Source: Patescibacteria group bacterium UBA4067 (GTDB taxonomy: Bacteria; Patescibacteriota; Minisyncoccia; Minisyncoccales; Minisyncoccaceae). From it: a DNA stretch of 7,689 nucleotides. The stretch's first letter is position 1; each line of letters starts with the position of its first letter. The position numbers and the translations under genes are program-made. Below, in pieces: positions 1 through 5,373 of this stretch. Under the pieces are notes generated by a model. That model worked only from the letters and a program-made list of their open reading frames with translations, did no database searches and had not been told where the DNA came from. The DNA lies in NCBI GenBank assembly GCA_002382025.1, contig DFZB01000011.1, forward strand, positions 1-7,689, read 5' to 3'.

Positions 1-278
1 TAGAATTTATGTTAACAAAAACTCCATTTGTTGCATCTTATGGAGAAGCATATAAAGAATTATTTCGTGTTGGAGGTCTTGGAAATTTTATAAAAAATTC
101 TGCTGAAAATTGGGAATCTAAGCTTTTATATGTCCTAGATAACTATGAAACCGAAAAAGAAATAATGAATGGAAAGCCGTTTGAATATGCTTTAACATGG
201 GATTATATGAGTGGCGTTGATTATATGGTTAAAACATATAAAGAAATTGCTAAAGAATTGGCAAACAGAGATTTGTAA
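1..278 (+). CDS. Glycosyltransferase, C-terminal fragment (5' partial)
   Basis: The reading frame is open to the left edge (codons GAA TTT precede the first ATG at 9), and no ribosome site fits in the 8 bases before that ATG, so this is most likely the end of a longer gene rather than an 89-residue protein. The visible residues resemble the C-terminal part of GT-B retaining glycosyltransferases: a KTPFVAS segment (the usual 'TPfVaS' next to the donor-sugar pocket), a GGLGNFI segment, an NWESKLLYVLDN helix, then a closing helix with YKEIAKEL. Family knowledge places this half in nucleotide-sugar binding. It is followed by a new promoter, so it probably ends an upstream operon. With the two glycosyltransferases further downstream it suggests a glycan region that extends left of the window. 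The acceptor and sugar cannot be told from this fragment. Confidence 0.6.
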   Translation, partial: EFMLTKTPFVASYGEAYKELFRVGGLGNFIKNSAENWESKLLYVLDNYETEKEIMNGKPFEYALTWDYMSGVDYMVKTYKEIAKELANRDL

Positions 279-295
279 TTATAAAAAATTGGTAC

Positions 296-324
296 TTGAC
301 AATGAATGTTCTTTTTGATAAAAT
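296..324 (+). promoter_or_regulatory. Sigma-70/SigA-type promoter for the recombinase operon
   Basis: A perfect -35 TTGACA (296-301) is followed by exactly 17 bp and a -10 TAAAAT (319-324, five of six bases). A TG dinucleotide one base upstream of the -10 (316-317) gives an extended -10. Transcription should begin near 331, just ahead of the ribosome site at 343-348. It is the best promoter in the window and implies strong, housekeeping-sigma expression of the recombinase and the genes after it unless a repressor acts. No clear operator palindrome overlaps it. Confidence 0.8.
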
Positions 325-353
325 AGGCATAGATAAATAAAAAAGGAGATAAA

Positions 354-1244
354 ATGTATACATCAAAATATAATCATCTAAATTTCGTAAAAGAATATTC
401 ATTGGTTTTATCTTTAGATAAAGATTCAAAAACAATTCAGAGTTATCTGAGTGCTATTGATAGATTTTTTGATTTTTTAAATATTCAATCTAATGAAGAT
501 TTGTTTTATATTTCAGCATTAAAAGGAAGAGAATATCAACAACATTTGAAAAATCAAGGACTTTCTAATAATTCAATTAATACTTATTTCTTATTCTTAA
601 AAGTATTTTTTAACTGGTTAGTTAGCGAAGAAAAAATTGAAAAATCTCCTTTGACTAAAGTAAAAAACTTAAAAGCAAATGAAATTAATAGGGCTTTCTT
701 TAGCGAAGAAGAAGTGAAAAAATTTTTTGAACATTGCAAAACCAATGAAGAATTTGCAATGTTTGGAATTTATTTTACAACTGGATTACGAAGATCAGAA
801 CTAATTAATATAAAATTAAATCAGTTAGATGGATATACCATTCATGATGTAATTGTAAAGAGGGGGAAAACAAGAGATATTTATATTCCAGATGATGTTT
901 TAGTATATTTAGCCAAATACTTAAAACAAAGGAATAGAAAATATCCTGACAATGAATATTTGTTTGTTTCTAATTGGGGTAAAAAATTTTCTGGTGAAGG
1001 AATTAGATATAAATTCAATTCTATTTTAGAACGTGCTGGATTTTCAAAAGAAAGAATCAAGGAACTACATGTTCATTCTACAAGACATACATTTGCAACA
1101 AATTTATTAAGTAACGGAGAAAATATGAAAACCACTCAAGAAAGTTTAGGTCATTCTGATATTCAAACAACTCAAAAAATTTATGCCCATATACATAAAA
1201 ATCGTGTGTCAGAAGCAATGAGAAATCAATCTATTTTATCTTAA
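354..1244 (+). CDS. Tyrosine recombinase (XerC/XerD-like integrase)
   Basis: This 296-residue site-specific DNA recombinase has the normal XerC/D length. An N-terminal SAM-like core-binding domain spans about residues 8-93, and the catalytic domain follows from about 113. All six catalytic positions can be seen: R146 in TGLRRSEL, K169 in the beta-hairpin VIVKRGKTR, H241 and R244 in HSTRHTFAT, H267 in LGHSD, and the nucleophile Y277 in KIYAH, ten residues after H267. It should therefore be active, cutting and rejoining DNA through a 3'-phosphotyrosine link. ATG 354 has an AAGGAG site 5 nt upstream and its own strong promoter. It lacks an obvious N-terminal arm-binding domain of the lambda or Tn916 type, so it looks like a simple Xer, invertase or cassette-type enzyme. 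Its neighbours, glycosyltransferases on both sides, make cassette exchange or phase variation possible; phage integration or dimer resolution are alternatives. Its target site is unknown. Confidence 0.93.
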   Translation: MYTSKYNHLNFVKEYSLVLSLDKDSKTIQSYLSAIDRFFDFLNIQSNEDLFYISALKGREYQQHLKNQGLSNNSINTYFLFLKVFFNWLVSEEKIEKSPLTKVKNLKANEINRAFFSEEEVKKFFEHCKTNEEFAMFGIYFTTGLRRSELINIKLNQLDGYTIHDVIVKRGKTRDIYIPDDVLVYLAKYLKQRNRKYPDNEYLFVSNWGKKFSGEGIRYKFNSILERAGFSKERIKELHVHSTRHTFATNLLSNGENMKTTQESLGHSDIQTTQKIYAHIHKNRVSEAMRNQSILS

Positions 1245-1260
1245 AAAAGGGACATTAAAA

Positions 1261-1422
1261 GTGAAAAAAATATTGTTTAAAATAAATAAATTCTTTAAAA
1301 AATATAGTCCTTCATTATTATTAGAAGATTATTTTTATGTGTTTTTATTTATAATGTTTATGATAGTGTTTTGCAATATTGGTTGGATTATTATTCAATA
1401 TATACATTTTTTATTTAATTGA
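1261..1422 (+). CDS. Small single-span membrane protein (53 aa)
   Basis: A GTG-started ORF not annotated by simple ATG-based length filters. GTG 1261 is preceded by AAAAGGGA (1245-1252) at good spacing, and the frame ends with TGA at 1420-1422, directly abutting the ribosome site of the next gene. The protein begins with a strongly basic stretch (KKILFKINKFFKKYSP, about residues 2-17), then LLLEDY, then one hydrophobic helix of about 24 residues (FYVFLFIMFMIVF onward, roughly residues 25-48), ending in HFLFN. The positive-inside rule predicts an N-in, C-out inner-membrane orientation. I do not recognise the family. It sits 16 bases after the recombinase stop and is probably co-transcribed with it. 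Possible roles of such phage proteins include lysis accessory, superinfection exclusion or membrane anchor, none of which the sequence proves. Confidence 0.65.
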   Translation: MKKILFKINKFFKKYSPSLLLEDYFYVFLFIMFMIVFCNIGWIIIQYIHFLFN

Positions 1423-1433
1423 AAGGAACAATA

Positions 1434-1751
1434 ATGAAAAAGATTCTAAATAATAAAAATAGTATCTCGTCAACAAAAACAATTATTGACGAAATACGAG
1501 GCGCAATGTATGAAGATAAAACAATATCCATAAAGTTTTACGAAGATGAACTGGCTTTTTATCTTTTTGAAGGAGAAACTGGAATCTATCTGAATAAGTA
1601 TAATTATAATTATCATCCATATGTTGATTTTGAAGGATATGATGGATCAAATGCTCGTTTAGGTATTGAAGAATTACAGGTTGTTTGCAATATAATGGAA
1701 ATAATTGAAAATAACTTAGAAGTAGTTTTAAGTTGGATTAATACAAATTAA
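1434..1751 (+). CDS. Hypothetical protein (105 aa)
   Basis: I chose ATG 1434 because AAAGGA (1422-1427) lies 6 nt upstream; the in-frame TTG at 1419 would sit on top of that ribosome site and overlap the preceding gene. The protein is soluble-looking, with a basic N-terminus (MKKILNNKN), a mixed beta-rich middle (ISIKFYEDELAFYLF), a Tyr/Asn-rich stretch (KYNYNYHPYVDFEGYDG) and a C-terminal amphipathic helix (IEELQVVCNIMEIIENNLEV). No catalytic motif, signal peptide or membrane segment is visible and I do not recognise the family. Its compact size and position in a tight early-type operon with the recombinase are typical of phage accessory proteins. Confidence 0.7.
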   Translation: MKKILNNKNSISSTKTIIDEIRGAMYEDKTISIKFYEDELAFYLFEGETGIYLNKYNYNYHPYVDFEGYDGSNARLGIEELQVVCNIMEIIENNLEVVLSWINTN

Positions 1752-1775
1752 ACAAACAAGAAAGGATAAGATAAA

Positions 1776-2081
1776 ATGCATCATTATATTTTAGATATAG
1801 AATTAAATAATGGAGAATATGCTATAACTGATGGTTATTTGACTGATGATTATGAAACGGTTAACACATTTAATAATTCAATAAAACCAGAAAAAATTAT
1901 ATTTCAAAATAACTATGCTACAATTGTTTATTGGAATGATGGAACAAAGACTGTTGTTAAAAAATCAGAAAATGATGAATTTATTCCAGAAGTAGGTTTT
2001 GCTATGGCTTTAGTAAAAAAAATGTATGGAAATAGATCAGAAATTTTAAGATGGATTGAAAATGCTGAAATAAAGGAGTAA
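1776..2081 (+). CDS. Small phage-type protein with IVYWNDGTKTVV motif (101 aa)
   Basis: ATG 1776 follows an AAAGGA site (1761-1766) with 9 nt spacing. The central segment ATIVYWNDGTKTVVKK (residues 48-63) followed by NDEFIPEVGFAMALVKKMYGN (around 66-86, quoted in two parts here: NDEFIPEVGF and AMALVKKMYGN) resembles a short module common in phages and prophages of Bacillota, usually of the form 'ATIVFWxDGTKTVVK...FDpEkGlamAiaKK.lGN'. That resemblance is from memory of the family, whose function is not established to my knowledge. The first 40 residues are specific to this copy. The gene ends an operon; its last codons (AAG GAG TAA) double as a strong ribosome site for a start codon at 2083 that leads nowhere. 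Confidence 0.8.
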   Translation: MHHYILDIELNNGEYAITDGYLTDDYETVNTFNNSIKPEKIIFQNNYATIVYWNDGTKTVVKKSENDEFIPEVGFAMALVKKMYGNRSEILRWIENAEIKE

Positions 2082-2111
2082 AATGTACATATATATGTTA
2101 TAAAGTACATT
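2082..2111 (+). repeat. Inverted repeat AATGTAC / GTACATT around a six-codon ORF
   Basis: AATGTAC (2082-2088) and GTACATT (2105-2111) are perfect 7-bp inverted arms separated by 16 bases. An inner TATA/TATA pairing (2090-2093 with 2099-2102) can extend the hairpin. No T-run follows, so it is not a typical intrinsic terminator. The left arm contains the ATG (2083-2085) of a six-codon ORF, MYIYML, ending TAA at 2101-2103, with AAAGGAG (2072-2078) placed 4 nt upstream. A partial third copy of the half-site, AATGTAAC, follows at 2113-2120. It may be an RNA structure with a leader peptide, or an operator for the HTH protein encoded just downstream. AT-rich context makes short repeats cheap, so the role is unproven. 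Confidence 0.45.
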
Positions 2112-2141
2112 AAATGTAACAAATATTTTACAAAAACTACC

Positions 2142-2161
2142 AATAAAATCTAGGTTTTATT
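2142..2161. repeat. 20-bp near-palindrome upstream of the HTH gene
   Basis: AATAAAA (2142-2148) and TTTTATT (2155-2161) are perfect 7-bp arms around the 6-bp centre TCTAGG; nine of ten symmetric pairs match across 20 bp, including the central CTAG. It ends one base before the AAAGGG ribosome site (2163-2168) of the HTH gene, a typical place for an autoregulatory operator. A weak promoter (TTTACA 2127-2132, 18 bp, TAGGTT 2151-2156) would be overlapped by it. The same arms with a different centre occur at 6385-6404, so a recombinase site is the alternative reading. Confidence 0.5.
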
Positions 2162-2173
2162 TAAAGGGATGAT

Positions 2174-2479
2174 ATGAAGTTAATTTCACACGAAGAGGCA
2201 TTACAAGAAGCATTGAAAGATCCAAAATTCAATATTGAATATAAAAAGATTTGTTACCAAGTTGATATTGTAATTGCTATCTATAATGTTAGAGAAGGTC
2301 AAAAACTAACACAAAAACAATTTGCTAAAAAATATAAGATATCCTTAAAAAAATTAAAAAAGATTGAAGATGGAGATTTTGAAAATATAACATTGGGATT
2401 TTTAGAAAACTTGTTTAAAAAATTAGGATTATATATGTCTATTAAAATAAAAAATTTTAATGAAGATTTGGAGGATTAA
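2174..2479 (+). CDS. Antitoxin-like XRE/HigA-type helix-turn-helix protein (101 aa)
   Basis: ATG 2174 has AAAGGG(A) 5 nt upstream. An N-terminal helical lead (EEALQEALKDPKFNIEYKK, residues 7-25, and a helix around QVDIVIAIYNVRE) is followed by a five-helix Cro/C1-type domain at about 44-86: LTQKQFAKKYKI as helices 1-2 (the usual 'LTQeelAeklGi'), SLKKLKKIEDGDF as the recognition helix and turn (the usual 'sqstiSriErG.'), then LGFLENLFKKLGL. This layout, with the DPKFxxEY lead, matches the HigA-like antitoxin and solo-regulator group. No RelE/HigB-type toxin lies on either side, so it is an orphan, probably a DNA-binding regulator. The palindrome just upstream is a natural candidate operator, and it leads directly (stop 2477-2479, next start 2480) into the glycosyltransferase, so it may control the sugar cassette. 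The recognition helix is unusually lysine-rich. Confidence 0.75.
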   Translation: MKLISHEEALQEALKDPKFNIEYKKICYQVDIVIAIYNVREGQKLTQKQFAKKYKISLKKLKKIEDGDFENITLGFLENLFKKLGLYMSIKIKNFNEDLED

Positions 2480-3220
2480 TTGGACAGATATTTATGTATG
2501 TTTGCCGAAGGAACACAGTATCAAATGGTGATGATTCATCAAAATGAATTAATGGAGAAACATTTTAAAACCATTTTTAATTATACTGGAAAATGGTTAG
2601 AAGATGCTGGATTTTATGATTTACCTAATGCCAGATACATTTTAGAAAATTTAAATACGGGCTATGGAGGATGTTCTTGGAAACCCTTTATTATGTTAAA
2701 ATCTATGGATCACATTAAAGAGGGAGATATTCTTTTTTATATGGATGTAGCAGATTATGTTTATAATGATAAATTTTATGAATGGGTTGAAAATCTGGTA
2801 AATAACGAAATGGATGGATCTTTCTTTAATATTAATTATTGGAGACATGGAGATTGGACTACAAAAAAATGTCAAGAAGTAATGGAATGTGATAATGATG
2901 TTTACTATAATTTAAGACAGCTTGAAGCTGGAACTATAGCCATGATAAAAAATGAAAAAAATATTTCTTTATTAGAAGAATGGTTAAAATGGTGTCTGAA
3001 TCCAGATGCCATATTAAAAAATCAAAATCCAAAAGAAGAAAATCAACCAACATTCGTAGATCACAGAATGGATCAGTCAATTCTTACAAATTTATTTTAT
3101 AAACATGGATTAAAAGGTATTGGAATGGAATACGTTAGTCCTGCTCCTCATGGATATATCGTTTATAATTATTTTGAACGTGGTATGACTGGATTAGAGG
3201 GAAAGAATAAATATGATTGA
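2480..3220 (+). CDS. GT-A-type glycosyltransferase with a DVAD motif
   Basis: The TTG start at 2480 immediately follows the previous stop and has GGAGG (2470-2474) 5 nt upstream, a clear translational coupling; the next Met is only seven codons in. The 246-residue protein shows three blocks known in a family of capsule/LPS-type glycosyltransferases: GYGGCSWKP at 61-69 (often 'GyGyWkWKP'), EGDILFYMDVADYV at 81-94 (often 'dGDillYlDaG', holding the metal-binding acidic pair), and DHRMDQSIL at 194-202 (often 'hrhDQsif'). Family knowledge says these are cytoplasmic nucleotide-sugar-dependent enzymes; donor and acceptor cannot be predicted. No signal peptide or membrane segment. It overlaps the methyltransferase gene by 8 bp, so they are made together. 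I am confident in the glycosyltransferase call, less so in the exact GT family. Confidence 0.72.
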   Translation: MDRYLCMFAEGTQYQMVMIHQNELMEKHFKTIFNYTGKWLEDAGFYDLPNARYILENLNTGYGGCSWKPFIMLKSMDHIKEGDILFYMDVADYVYNDKFYEWVENLVNNEMDGSFFNINYWRHGDWTTKKCQEVMECDNDVYYNLRQLEAGTIAMIKNEKNISLLEEWLKWCLNPDAILKNQNPKEENQPTFVDHRMDQSILTNLFYKHGLKGIGMEYVSPAPHGYIVYNYFERGMTGLEGKNKYD

Positions 3221-3920
3221 TAATTATGGAAAAAGAAATGAAGAGAATAGAGATTTATTTATTGAAAAAAATCTTTTATCTATAGAAAAAGGAAAAAGAA
3301 TTCTTGACGCTGGTGCTGGAACACAAAAATATAAAAAATATTGTAGTCATTTAGAATACATATCACAGGATTTTGCAAAATATAATGGACATGGAGATAA
3401 CATTGCTTTACAAGTAGAAAATTTTGATTATGGAGAATTAAATATTGTGTCTGATATTACGGAAATTCCAGAAGAAAATAGTTCTTTTGACGTAATACTT
3501 TGTTCAGAAGTATTAGAGCATATTCCTAGACCAGATTTAGCCATAAAAGAATTTTCCAGACTGTTGAAAAAAAATGGAAAATTAATATTGACTGCTCCAT
3601 TTTGTAGTTTAACACATTTTTCTCCATTTCATTTTTTTACAGGATTTAATATTTATTGGTACGAGAACATTCTTCCTTTAAATGGATTTAAAATAGAATA
3701 TAAAGAATCAAACGGTAGTTATTTTGAATATTTAGCTCAGGAATTATATAGACTCCCATATGTTATGGAACAATATGTTGAAGCAAAATTGACAGATAAT
3801 GGAATAAATCTTGTAAATGGAGTTTTAAATATTTTACATTCTTTAGATGATGCGAAAGAAAATAAATCAAATGAATTGCTTAATTTTGGATATCATATTA
3901 TAGCAAAAAAAATAGATTAA
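3213..3920 (+). CDS. Class I SAM-dependent methyltransferase (Methyltransf_11 type)
   Basis: A 235-residue Rossmann-fold methyltransferase. Motif I is ILDAGAGT (30-37), which binds S-adenosylmethionine; the acidic residue after strand 2 is D53 in SQDFAKY; a DI pair (81-82) precedes the fourth strand FDVILCSEVLEHIP (92-105); and LLKKNGKLILTAPF (117-130) is the typical strand 5. An insertion rich in Phe and His (CSLTHFSPFHFFTGF, 131-145) is characteristic of sugar- or small-molecule-modifying members with 'P.H..fft..gl' segments. ATG 3213 overlaps the end of the preceding glycosyltransferase gene (ATGATTGA); the ribosome site GAGGG (3197-3201) is distant, so coupling probably matters. In this cassette O-methylation of a transferred sugar is the most economical guess. 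DNA methylation is unlikely, as no NPPY or PC motif is present. Confidence 0.85.
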   Translation: MIDNYGKRNEENRDLFIEKNLLSIEKGKRILDAGAGTQKYKKYCSHLEYISQDFAKYNGHGDNIALQVENFDYGELNIVSDITEIPEENSSFDVILCSEVLEHIPRPDLAIKEFSRLLKKNGKLILTAPFCSLTHFSPFHFFTGFNIYWYENILPLNGFKIEYKESNGSYFEYLAQELYRLPYVMEQYVEAKLTDNGINLVNGVLNILHSLDDAKENKSNELLNFGYHIIAKKID

Positions 3921-3945
3921 AAAAGTAAAAATATTAATAATAAAA

Positions 3946-3963
3946 ATGATTGGAGAAATATTG
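3946..3963 (+). promoter_or_regulatory. Start-deciding ribosome binding site for the GT2 gene
   Basis: TGGAGA (3951-3956) lies inside what would be codons 2-4 if ATG 3946 were used, and is correctly spaced for TTG 3961. Genes at 2480 and 5374 here also use TTG with strong sites, which supports the TTG choice. Confidence 0.55.
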
Positions 3964-4758
3964 AGCAAAAATATATCTATTGTAATGCCAATCCATAATC
4001 AAGAACTAATTATAGATAGAATTTTATATGGAATTTATAATAATTCATCTAAAAATGTAAAAGAATTAATATTGATTCTTGATGGTTGTACGGACAACAC
4101 AAGACCAAATGTAGAAAAATTTTTAGAAACATATAATAAGAACAATAGGTTTAAAGTAAAATTATTTATTACGCCAAATATATTTGAAGTAAAGTCTTGC
4201 AATATTGGCTTTAAAAATTCTACTTGTTCTTGGATAATAAACATTCAAGATGATATTGAAATTTTAGAGAAAGATTTTGATCAAAGATTAATGAAACCAT
4301 TTAATATTATGGAAAATTTAATAGCAACAGGGGGAAGGGATGCTCACAATGTTTCTTTAATAAATAATGTTATATCTTGGACTGATATGGCGGGAAGAGA
4401 CGCAAAATTTCCTTCCCTAAAGGAAAGAAATAAATTTTATGTTCGTGATATAATCAATCGTGCTCCTATTCTGTTTGATCATAAAAAACTAGAAGAGTTA
4501 AATTATTTAGATGAAGATTTTGCTCCAATTTGCCAAGATGATACGGATTTATTTTTACGTGCCTACAAAGAAAAAGGTTATTTATGTGGATCTTATTTAA
4601 TAGAGTATAATTCTCCGTTAGAGTGGGGTGGAACAAGAAAAAGCTTTGAAGTAAGTAATTTCGTTCATTGGTCTGAACAAAAAAATATGCAATTGCTAAA
4701 AGAAAGACATTATGATATAATAGTAGGAGAAAAACATAATTTTGAAATTAACATATAA
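3961..4758 (+). CDS. Family 2 glycosyltransferase
   Basis: I start this gene at TTG 3961, not at ATG 3946: the ATG has no ribosome site in its A-rich upstream, whereas GGAG (3952-3955) sits 5 nt before the TTG, and the protein then begins like other GT2 enzymes, a few residues before the first strand (SKNISIVMPIHNQ). Numbering from TTG, the 265-residue protein has MPIHNQE (9-15), LILDGCTDNT (38-47, the 'vvDgStDnT' nucleotide-binding loop), NIQDDIEI (94-101, the DxD-like metal site) and CQDDTDLFLRAY (191-202, the 'ED' catalytic-base region), then EWGGTRKSFE. No transmembrane helix, so a soluble cytoplasmic enzyme of the GT-A fold. It lies 40 bases after the methyltransferase without a visible promoter, and its stop overlaps the ribosome site of the isomerase gene. 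The sugar is unknown. Confidence 0.88.
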   Translation: MSKNISIVMPIHNQELIIDRILYGIYNNSSKNVKELILILDGCTDNTRPNVEKFLETYNKNNRFKVKLFITPNIFEVKSCNIGFKNSTCSWIINIQDDIEILEKDFDQRLMKPFNIMENLIATGGRDAHNVSLINNVISWTDMAGRDAKFPSLKERNKFYVRDIINRAPILFDHKKLEELNYLDEDFAPICQDDTDLFLRAYKEKGYLCGSYLIEYNSPLEWGGTRKSFEVSNFVHWSEQKNMQLLKERHYDIIVGEKHNFEINI

Positions 4759-4769
4759 AGGAGTAAAAA

Positions 4770-5297
4770 ATGAATTTTCAAGAATATTCGGAAAAATATT
4801 TTACATTACCAATTGATTGTGATCCAATAGATAAAGCACTTAAAGGATTGAAATATTGTGTAAAAAATAATATTTTAATTGTTGTTGCTGGAAATGGTGG
4901 ATCTGGTTATACCGGAAGTCATTTTGTACAGGATTTAATAAAAGCTTGTTATGCTAATGCCAAATCATTAAATGATAATTGGGGATTGTATTCTGCAATA
5001 TCTAATGATATTAATCATGATCTAGTGTTTGTAGAACAATTAAAGCGAATTAATAGTAAATATCTATTTATAGGAATTAGTTTTTCAGGTAATAGTGAAA
5101 ATATTATTCAAGCAGTTAGACATACTAAATATATTGATAAAATGCCTGTATTAGGTCTTACAGGAAACTTAGGTGGAAGATTAAGAGCAGAATCTAATTT
5201 AAATATCAATATTCAAACAGATAATATTTATGTTGGAGAGGGTTTTCATTCTTTGATTTTACATTATTTTGTTGATGAATTGTCAAAATCAATTTAA
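4770..5297 (+). CDS. gmhA: GmhA-like SIS-domain phosphoheptose isomerase
   Basis: A 175-residue single SIS domain, slightly shorter than E. coli GmhA (192). Blocks in order: VVAGNGGSGYTGSHF (38-52, the 'GNGGSA..A.Hf' phosphosugar loop), SLNDN (66-70), AISNDINHDLVFVEQL (76-91, 'a..NDy.fe.vFarQ'), GISFSGNSENI (102-112, the SIS signature), LTGNLGG (130-136) and GEGFHSLILHYF (156-167). H160 aligns with the GmhA catalytic histidine. The other catalytic position, Glu in GmhA ('HFAEEL'), appears as D55 in HFVQDL. The expected reaction is sedoheptulose 7-phosphate to D-glycero-D-manno-heptose 7-phosphate in the cytoplasm. The HddA-like kinase immediately downstream would use this product, which favours GmhA over the DiaA subgroup. 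ATG 4770 has AAAGGAG (4757-4763) 6 nt upstream, overlapping the stop of the glycosyltransferase. Confidence 0.8.
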   Translation: MNFQEYSEKYFTLPIDCDPIDKALKGLKYCVKNNILIVVAGNGGSGYTGSHFVQDLIKACYANAKSLNDNWGLYSAISNDINHDLVFVEQLKRINSKYLFIGISFSGNSENIIQAVRHTKYIDKMPVLGLTGNLGGRLRAESNLNINIQTDNIYVGEGFHSLILHYFVDELSKSI

Positions 5298-5306
5298 ATT
5301 AAATCC

Positions 5307-5335
5307 TTGACTTTTTTATTCAAATGTAGTAAACT
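5307..5335 (+). promoter_or_regulatory. Promoter for the heptose kinase gene
   Basis: TTGACT (5307-5312, five of six -35 bases) is followed by 17 bp and TAAACT (5330-5335, four of six -10 bases), with a TG at 5325-5326. It lies in the 76-base gap between the isomerase and kinase genes, leaving an untranslated leader of about 30 bases with an A-run before AAGGAG (5361-5366). It would let the kinase be expressed independently of the upstream cassette genes. Confidence 0.6.
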
Positions 5336-5373
5336 GATGTTCAACAAAAAAAAACACAATAAGGAGAATTAAG

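Noticed and set aside
250..435. Minus-strand 61-residue ORF across the recombinase promoter and start
   Set aside because: It overlaps a clear promoter and a well-supported gene and has no ribosome site or recognisable protein; a shadow of AT-rich DNA.
1928..2143. Minus-strand 71-residue ORF rich in hydrophobic residues
   Set aside because: Antisense to a recognised phage-type gene; its hydrophobicity follows from A-rich codons read in reverse.
2174..2479. Toxin-antitoxin pair
   Set aside because: The HTH protein is antitoxin-like, but neither neighbour resembles a RelE, HigB or other toxin, so a functional pair is not supported.
3213..3223. Possible TGA-to-Trp recoding (Mycoplasma-like code), suggested by low GC
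   Set aside because: Here TGA is followed directly by TAA, and at 1420-1422 TGA abuts the next gene's ribosome site; tryptophans in all genes use TGG and no gene needs TGA readthrough.
4035..4244. Minus-strand 69-residue ORF
   Set aside because: Lies wholly within the GT2 gene with no translation signal.
4408..4426. Hairpin TTTCCTT / AAGGAAA with 5-base loop
   Set aside because: It lies within the GT2 coding sequence, has no T-run and is short; likely chance.
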